Origin: Calocera cornea HHB12733
Lineage: Eukaryota; Basidiomycota; Dacrymycetes; Dacrymycetales; Dacrymycetaceae
Assembly (NCBI GenBank): GCA_001632435.1
Contig: KV424041.1
Span: 1-64,000 of the forward strand
Length of the DNA: 64,000 bases
Direction: 5' to 3'
Shown here piece by piece: positions 59,759 to 64,000 of this stretch. The notes below the pieces were generated by a model, which did not search any database, was not told the DNA's origin, and saw nothing but the letters and a program-made list of their open reading frames with translations. Numbering within the stretch: position 1 is the first letter of the stretch; the number at the start of each line of letters is the position of its first letter. A program made the translations under genes and the position numbers.

Positions 59759-61546
59759 CTACGGAGAATGTACGTGAGCTGAGGACTTTCGGAATGTTCT
59801 CTCTAGCTCACTTTCTCGGACCAGGGATCTTCCAGTACAACTCCTGCTCCCCATCATGGCAGTTTATATCCCTTTTCATCTTGTCTGGTCATGAGGGTTG
59901 GCCTATACAACGGCCATCAGAGCCTGGAAGAAAGGCGTGCTCAAGTGCCGCCTGGTGGACATTGATGTGCGGCGTGCGGCCCATACACGTCCAGGGACAT
60001 GGATATTACGTTGTCCCTAGCTGTGCTCACCGGCACTGAAAAACTGTGCATGACATCGCGAGATCGCAGAGCACCAGCCAGCAAGGGACATGAGGCAAGG
60101 GTCGACAATGCGGAGAGCAGGTGGAGGGGGTGCGGGCGTAAAAGTCGGCGCTAATTCTGAGCGAGCAGGAGCCGACGAGAGAGCGCGGGAGGGACTAGAA
60201 GCCGGGTATGCCGGTCGAGCTGTCAAGACCAGACCGGACGGGCCACTCCACCGGTAACGGGGATGCGATTCATGCGCCGCTGGGACAGGGTGGCACGTCA
60301 GCACACGTGTCGGGCGCGTGTTGCCCGGTCCAGGACTGGAAGACGGCACTATCCGCGCTCTAGCATCTGTGGAGAAGATGACCAGAAGAACAAGCAGGGT
60401 CGTGTTAGAGGGGAGTTTAAGACTGGCGACGGCAGCTGCAGAGGGGCGTGGTGATTGAGAGGGAAGAGGATCCAGTGACGCGGGGAAAGTGGCCACTTCC
60501 CACGGTCAAGTCCGGGCCCGGGGAAAGAAAAGGCATTCGACGCATAGTATCGCAGGCACGTGTGCTTCTCCAAAGCGAGGATGCAGAGATGGGCGTCATA
60601 CGAAGGACGAAGGCTAGAACGGACACTGAAACTTGCTCAGTGGACGCGCCGTCGCAACGTGAGAAACGGCTTCATAATACCACATGTAACGGCAGACTGC
60701 TCGTGGCTCCTACCCGCCCCCCTCCTGCTTCCCGGCAACTTATGTGCGAGTGTCCCGTGCCCACCCTCTCTGGGATTGTTCGTGGTTCACTCCTGGTGGC
60801 ATATCGCCCCACCTCTCGCAGTTGGCCCAGTCGGGGGGTCCCCTATCAAGCGCCACGCTCTGATGGTGCGCTCGCCGTGTGGGTGGAAAAGCTGGGCAGG
60901 ATGCTTAAATGAGGCGGGTCTTATGACTGTGCGGGCTAAGAGTATGTGACCGCGTGAAAACTCGGCCATGACGCTGTTGTCGCGCGAATAAAAACTCCGC
61001 ACGTCCGCGGTTCGGCTCTCTTGATGGACTGATAATCAAGTCTTCGTTATCTTTTTTATATTTATCTTATCGGAGAGAGCGAGTGTCGCTCGAAGGTGGG
61101 CATTGTCCTCGAAGAGGGGAAATGTTGTTGGCGTTTAGGTTGCGCATTGCAGCGAACGACGGTGGAGAATCCTCTCCCGCGAAGGCAGAAGCTTCTTGAA
61201 TGTACGAAAGGGTGCAAGGGAAGAGGGATAACTTAGACTTCTTAAAATCAAAATCCGGCACAGCATGTGCACAGTGGTCCACCTCAGCGTGCGCGCGATC
61301 AGACTCACAATACTCCGAAAGTGAACGTCAAAATGAATTCCATACAAATAGAGCTCAAAGGCGCAGGACAAAGCAGCGAACGGGAGATGCAAGATCATGT
61401 TTCAACTGATTTTAAGCTCTACGGTAATGACGATGGAAGGAACTACGTCACAGAAGAGAATGTTGCCGAAAACAAAGAATTTCGCAGGCGAGCTGACAGC
61501 GGTCCGTCGCCGCACTCTCCCGACTCCAGGTATACCCGCAGGGCAC
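59759..61546. other. 1.8-kb spacer between the two paralogous genes
   Basis: No gene recognised. Open frames up to about 155 codons exist (for example 60448-60912, plus) but overlap others in several frames and show no family pattern. I looked on the minus strand for a third copy of the DPxDRT module and found none. The part next to 59758 should hold the promoter of the first gene. Confidence 0.5.
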
Positions 61547-63127
61547 CTAGTTGCGGACCTGCACGCCCATGAACTTCGTGCGATCATCCGGATCATAGAG
61601 GGCTTCCAGCTTTGCGAGCGCGCCAGCGAACATATGTGACAAAGTCTGGTCCTCGATGCGCAGCTCTTGCGCGAGGCGTATAGTGTAATCCAAGGTGGTG
61701 GTCGCTGACAACACCGTGTCCCATGAGAGCCCACCCTGTTCGCGCATACCCCGTATGGCATCGATAAGCTCGTGTAGGCCCAACGCCCATCCCGTCACAT
61801 AGATTGGTGATGCATTCCAGTCACGCGTCAGAAAATCCGGCGCCGACGCAAGCAAGTGGCGTATAATGGCCTGGGGCCCCGGCTGCGCCGGTACAGTGCC
61901 TGCATTCTTGGCTCGGATGTTATTGAGCGCTGGCAAAACAACTTCCAAGTACAACGAGTCCCTTGGAGTAATAAAGGAGGGTCTCCGCTCATGAGTAGCA
62001 GGGACGCGTCGCGAGGAAGGGTTGACGTTGTTAGAAGACGCAGGTGTGATCGCAGCCGCGGTCGAATGGTGCTGCTCCTCGACCATCTGCATGGAATTTC
62101 TTATCTTCTGTATGCACTGGTCGAGCGGGGAAATCATGGCTTGAAGGCCTTCGAGGATTGCCATGAGCTTGCAATGCCAGAGCGCAGACTCCCCGGCCAG
62201 GAGCGTCTTAGGCTCAGCGGCACCCACCCTCGCGAGGGTTAGTGCTGTCGACAATATGGCGTCCACGCCCCGAAACCATCCAAGAAGCGCGTGAGCTCCA
62301 CGTCGGTGATCGTTGAACAACATTCTGGGCGCTGCAGCGAGGCAGTGGCGGATGTGCTGCTGAGCTCTCGGATCCGTCCGCAGAAGTTGGCTATTCACAA
62401 CGATGCGGTTCTGGAACATGGTGTCGAGCACCAGGTGCTGATACACAGATTCCAACGGCTGCTCAGTGGGCACAACTTGGGTACCCACAGGTGGAGCGGC
62501 GGGAATACTGAATGCCTCAGCATTGGAGCGCTCAGTCGCATCTGGCGACCTTGGATGCTTGAACGACTGTCCATGTCTGTCAGTGTGCCGAATTGGACCA
62601 GTTGCGCACATACCGAAGACGCAAGATGCCCAAAGGGTCGTCTAAACTCGACGCTGCCATCAGATCTGACAGCATCATGAGAAACTTGCTTGAATGCCGA
62701 TTCTCCGTGGTCGCGTATCGGGACTGGCATCTCTTGAACCGGGCGACCAGAGATAGCTTCATGACTGATGGCAACAGTGATGTCTCGACGGTCTCGCACC
62801 CACCCTTCAGTAGCATCGCTGACCTGGCGATCCCAATTAACGCAACTCTAAGTCAAACCGAAGTCAAATCGTGCCTCGTCTGTACTGCCAATCGAGACAC
62901 GACGGCTTAGCGAGTTGGCAAAAGGGGTTCTGACGAATGCTCCATCAGTTTGTGTCGTTGGCAGCAATGGCCCTCGTGACTGACTCAAATTGCCGGTTTG
63001 GTCCGCCAAGTTGGATGGTCTGTTGGCGCCTCCCACCGGGGCTAAGCTGGTGATTTGAAGTCGCACTGTCGCAATCTGATTCAGTGGAAGGCACCGTCGC
63101 CGTTGTTTTCATGACTTACTTAGACAT
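61547..63127 (-). CDS. Uncharacterised protein with two related modules, paralogue of the 59.1-kb gene
   Basis: Family not recognised. From an ATG at 63127 a first exon of only 7 nt splices to LQITSLAPVGGANRPSNLAD, then through introns near 62836-62874 and 62581-62627 to the large exon 62580-61547; phases agree. The N-terminal 170 residues look disordered. A first module reads HIRHCLAAAPRMLFND and ALLGWFRGVDAIL. A second reads IIRHLLASAPDFLTRD, YVTGWALGLHELIDAIR and GGLSWDTVLSATTTLDYT, and ends YDPDDRTKFMGVQV. The second module matches the single module of the neighbouring gene almost throughout. Short first exon and start are the least certain parts. Confidence 0.62.
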
Positions 63128-64000
63128 GATAACGGTGCTTGCCTCGGCTGGTCCGACCTGCCTGCCCAGAGACTCGCTATATACCTGCCTACCGAGTTCA
63201 TGCCCTCATCGAGTGTGGCTTCACCGGTCAATCGCACCACCGATTGCGCCTCGACATCGCCCACCTGTGACCGCATTCGATTGGGGTTGCCGACTGATGG
63301 CCGAGTTGTGCAGGGTCCACTACTCGCATCCGATGACGTGCAAGGCGCTGCTGAGCCGAGTAGGGGCGTCGACAACGGTGACTATTTGGTAGCTATTGAT
63401 AATTACCCGGGTCCTGCCAATAGCTTGATCTGTAGTATAGGGGTCACACGAAAGCGGAAGGTCCTCTGCTGCGAAGGCGTGTGTGACGCGTGGAGGGATG
63501 TCTACTGAAGCCGAGGACACGACGAGTACAGGAAGGCATCCAGGAAGCGATTAGACATACATACAGCACGATAACCGAAAGGCACGGAACATTCAGTAAT
63601 CCCAAAGGGAGACGTTGTTGACGAATGCACAGGGACACGACGCACAAGGCAAGATACTGGCAGGTTTCTTTCGGCGTCTATTCAGCCCCCGGGGTCAAAT
63701 TATACTCTTGGACATTCTAACGGTATCCACCGTACGCCTGCAGATACGGATGCTGGCAATTACAACTAGGGTTAAGTTGTATGATTGTCTGGGGCTTGGC
63801 AGCGTACATGAAAGTACATAGGTCGGACAGGGGCATGGCTAACGGATCATCATTTGCACCAACTGGCTATCTTACTGCTAAGAACCACGCATACGGCTCT
63901 GGTCTTGCGCCAAAAGCACTTCTTAAGAACATTCACGGCCTATTTCACAAAGTCACTCGAGTACTGGCCGGTTCAATTGTCTTACACAGCCGGCTCCATA
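63128..64000. other. Right-end spacer, no gene seen
   Basis: 873 bp. Several short open frames (none above about 100 codons) without family resemblance. It should contain the promoter of the two-module gene; a divergent neighbour may start beyond the window. Confidence 0.45.

Noticed and set aside
60448..60912. 155-codon frame in the spacer between the two paralogues
   Set aside because: Overlaps other open frames of similar length on both strands and shows no conserved motif or splice context.

Overview
The window is nuclear DNA of a filamentous basidiomycete, most likely an agaricomycete. Almost every gene is split by many 45-65 bp GT-AG introns, genes are packed with 100-800 bp between them, host genes are GC-rich, and a Plavaka-type DNA transposase (a family typical of agaricomycete genomes) sits at the left end. 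I assembled splice forms by hand from the six frames; where exon phases are given they were checked to close the reading frame.

Left end (1-6.6 kb): a transposon-like block of lower GC. It carries a 16-bp minisatellite, an apparently intact six-exon Plavaka transposase (1,021 aa) and, directly upstream on the same strand, an apparently intact thirteen-exon RPA70/RFA1-like single-stranded DNA-binding protein (562 aa). The frame of RPA exon 12 stays open through the 238-bp spacer and into the transposase, so keeping one small intron would fuse the two proteins. This pair is the best candidate for an undescribed system.

Rest (6.6-64 kb): conserved housekeeping genes, mostly in divergent or convergent pairs. 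In order: PEX2 (peroxisome import), a Kap120/importin-11 karyopherin, SLX4, a stand-alone REV1-type BRCT protein, folylpolyglutamate synthase, a secreted aldose 1-epimerase, a DHHC S-acyltransferase with an apparent 1-nt exon, a Mediator Med18 subunit, a Zn2Cys6 regulator, a SET-domain methyltransferase, VPS52 (GARP), EFR3 (plasma-membrane PI4K scaffold), an alpha/beta hydrolase, a COQ11/NDUFA9-like dehydrogenase-fold protein, a PAF-acetylhydrolase-like lipase, glutaminyl-tRNA synthetase, alpha-tubulin (with a 4-nt exon), a five-CCCH zinc-finger protein, a PUB-domain protein, a vacuolar aspartic protease, MOZART1/MZT1, an orphan basic/acidic protein, BCD1 (box C/D snoRNP assembly), the arginyltransferase ATE1, a PROPPIN (Hsv2/WIPI type) and the mitochondrial inner-membrane peptidase IMP2.

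Right end (59-63.1 kb): two tandem minus-strand genes encode a previously unrecognised paralogous family. It has a roughly 100-residue helical-looking module ending in a DP(E/D)DRT motif, present once in the first protein and apparently twice in the second. The last 0.9 kb shows no gene. I see no rRNA, CRISPR array or convincing tRNA gene. The genes do not form one pathway, although three (RPA-like, SLX4, BRCT protein) concern DNA transactions and several serve membrane traffic (VPS52, EFR3, PROPPIN, DHHC, PEP4-like).
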